Source: Steroidobacteraceae bacterium | GTDB lineage: Bacteria; Pseudomonadota; Gammaproteobacteria; Steroidobacterales; Steroidobacteraceae | Direction of reading: 5' to 3' | NCBI GenBank assembly: GCA_025927665.1 | Contig: JAICKZ010000145.1 | Span: forward strand, 1-8,072 | DNA length: 8,072 nt | Part shown: positions 6,828 through 8,072 of the stretch, in pieces | Layout: each line of letters starts with the position of its first letter | Numbering within the stretch: position 1 is the stretch's first letter | Translations under genes and position numbers: made by a program | Notes under the pieces: generated by a model | The model's input: the letters and a program-made list of their open reading frames with translations, nothing else | The model's database searches: none | Told to the model about the DNA's origin: nothing

Positions 6828-8018
6828 CTACGCACTATCCGGCGTTAATACCACTTTGCGACAGTCTTCTTCTTTCTCGTTAAAGATCTTGTATCCCTCT
6901 GCTGCTTTAGATAGCGGCATACGGTGCGTAATAATAATGTCGGGTTTAAGTTCGCCTGTCTGGATATATTCGAGCAGTTGAGGCAGAAAACCATGTACAT
7001 GCGTTTGACCCATGCGAAATGCAACTCCTTTGTCAAAAGCATCACCAAATAGGAATCCATGAATAAAGCCAGCATATACGCCAGGCACGCTCACAACACC
7101 ACCACGTCGAACCGCAGCAATGCATTGCCTCAATGCCTTGCCACTACCGCCTTCAAGTTTCAAGTTAGCAAGGATTGTTTCTGTAGTACTGCCCTTGGCT
7201 TCAAATCCCACCGCATCAATAACGGCATCCACACCTCGAAAGTTTGTTTTCTCGATGATGTATTCTGCCGGGTCCTCGACTTCATCAAAGTTTATCGGTA
7301 TGACGTTGTATGTCTTGGCGGCAAAAGCCAATCGATACGCATGATGATCGATCATGAATATTTGTTCGGCACCAAGTAGACGCGCACATGCAGCCGTCAT
7401 CAATCCGACGGGTCCGGCGCCGAAAATCGCCACCGATGAACCCTTGGTTATTTCTGCATTGACTGCCGCTTGATAACCGGTAGGTAAAATATCAGTGAGA
7501 AAAAGCACTTGCTCGTCTTCCAGTTCTTCGGGCACCACAAATGGACCCACATTGGCTTTAGGGACTCGCACATATTCCGCCTGGCCGCCTGGCATTCCAC
7601 CATATAAATGCGTATAGCCAAATAATGCAGCGCCTGGTTTGGTTTGCTTCTTATTGAGAATTGCACCACGTCCTTCCATTACACCGGTCTGTATGTTGGT
7701 GGTTTCACATGCTGCATATAGATCACGCTTACAGAAAAAACATTCTCCACAGGCAATCACAAAGGGAATGATGACGCGATCGCCTTTACGTACTCGTGTG
7801 ACTTCGCGTCCCGTGTCTTCAACAATGCCCATGAATTCATGACCGAGAATATCGCCATGTTTCAAACCGGGAACTTTGCCACGATATAAATGTAAGTCCG
7901 AACCACAAATTGCGGTGGCGGTGACACGCAAAATAATATCGTCAGCGGCGATAAGTGATGGGTCGGGTACGTTCTCAACACGAACGTTGTGTATGCCGTG
8001 ATAGGTAAGCGCACGCAT
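6828..8018 (-). CDS. Zinc-dependent alcohol dehydrogenase, FdhA/Tdh-like
   Basis: This 396-residue medium-chain dehydrogenase oxidises an alcohol or aldehyde-type substrate with NAD. The GroES-like domain (about 1-155) has the catalytic zinc ligands Cys38 (ICGSDLH) and His60-Glu61 (GHEFMG), with Asp176 in TDILPTG at the third-ligand position, as in glutathione-independent formaldehyde dehydrogenases. Cys90, Cys93, Cys96 and Cys104 form the structural zinc site. The Rossmann motif GAGPVGLM (200-207) is followed by Asp224 at the end of the second strand, which predicts NAD over NADP. Length and motifs match the FdhA/Tdh-related group; formaldehyde itself is only one possible substrate. The ATG is preceded by AAGGAA at good spacing, and the start overlaps the stop of an upstream frame as TAATG, suggesting an operon. 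It is cytoplasmic, with no signal peptide. Confidence 0.93.
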   Translation of the reverse strand: MRALTYHGIHNVRVENVPDPSLIAADDIILRVTATAICGSDLHLYRGKVPGLKHGDILGHEFMGIVEDTGREVTRVRKGDRVIIPFVIACGECFFCKRDLYAACETTNIQTGVMEGRGAILNKKQTKPGAALFGYTHLYGGMPGGQAEYVRVPKANVGPFVVPEELEDEQVLFLTDILPTGYQAAVNAEITKGSSVAIFGAGPVGLMTAACARLLGAEQIFMIDHHAYRLAFAAKTYNVIPINFDEVEDPAEYIIEKTNFRGVDAVIDAVGFEAKGSTTETILANLKLEGGSGKALRQCIAAVRRGGVVSVPGVYAGFIHGFLFGDAFDKGVAFRMGQTHVHGFLPQLLEYIQTGELKPDIIITHRMPLSKAAEGYKIFNEKEEDCRKVVLTPDSA

Positions 8019-8072
8019 TAGTGATGCTTCCTTTTTGCGCTTCCTGGCTCTGCCACTTTACGATGCTGCTCC
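8018..8072 (-). CDS. Partial upstream gene, C-terminal end only
   Basis: On the minus strand a frame is open from the window edge through 17 residues (EQHRKVAEPGSAKRKHH) to a TAA whose last base is the A of the dehydrogenase ATG (TAATG). The peptide is basic and hydrophilic, like a disordered C-terminal tail. It is too short to identify. One other frame of this strand is also open at the edge, so the call rests mainly on the neat stop-start overlap. Confidence 0.4.
   Translation of the reverse strand, partial: EQHRKVAEPGSAKRKHH

Overview
The window looks like an ordinary-to-accessory stretch of a proteobacterial chromosome with intermediate GC content (judged by eye). The LysR/YciI pair, a PAS/GAF hybrid histidine kinase and an FdhA/Tdh-like zinc dehydrogenase fit a beta- or gammaproteobacterium, perhaps Oxalobacteraceae-like. 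That placement is inference; no rRNA or other phylogenetic marker is present. I see no tRNA, CRISPR array, transposase or insertion-sequence ends.

Layout: 1-448 has no convincing gene. At 449-1333 (-) lies a LysR-type regulator, transcribed divergently from a small YciI-family protein (1471-1761, +). A strong hairpin follows yciI. At 1953-2827 (+) a sigma-70/ECF-like factor overlaps a 91-residue protein of unknown function by ATGA, so the two look like one translational unit. An AT-richer stretch from 2828 to 3820 holds one probable small minus-strand gene (3099-3422) for a highly charged, apparently disordered protein; the rest is intergenic. At 3821-6715 (+) is a soluble 964-residue hybrid sensor kinase (PAS-GAF-PAS-PAS-HisKA-HATPase-REC). 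It converges on a medium-chain zinc-dependent dehydrogenase (6828-8018, -), whose start overlaps the end of a truncated upstream gene at the right edge.

Functional reading: the window is rich in regulators (a LysR regulator, a sigma factor, a hybrid kinase) with few metabolic genes. The LysR regulator probably controls itself and yciI. The kinase has a complete phosphorelay core but no adjacent response regulator or phosphotransfer protein, so its output lies elsewhere. The dehydrogenase has every zinc ligand and an NAD-type Rossmann fold and is probably an aldehyde/alcohol detoxification enzyme in an operon continuing off the right edge.

The least explained parts are the sigma factor plus its coupled small partner and the disordered minus-strand protein. 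Neither amounts to demonstrated evidence for a new system; the sigma pair is the best candidate for follow-up.
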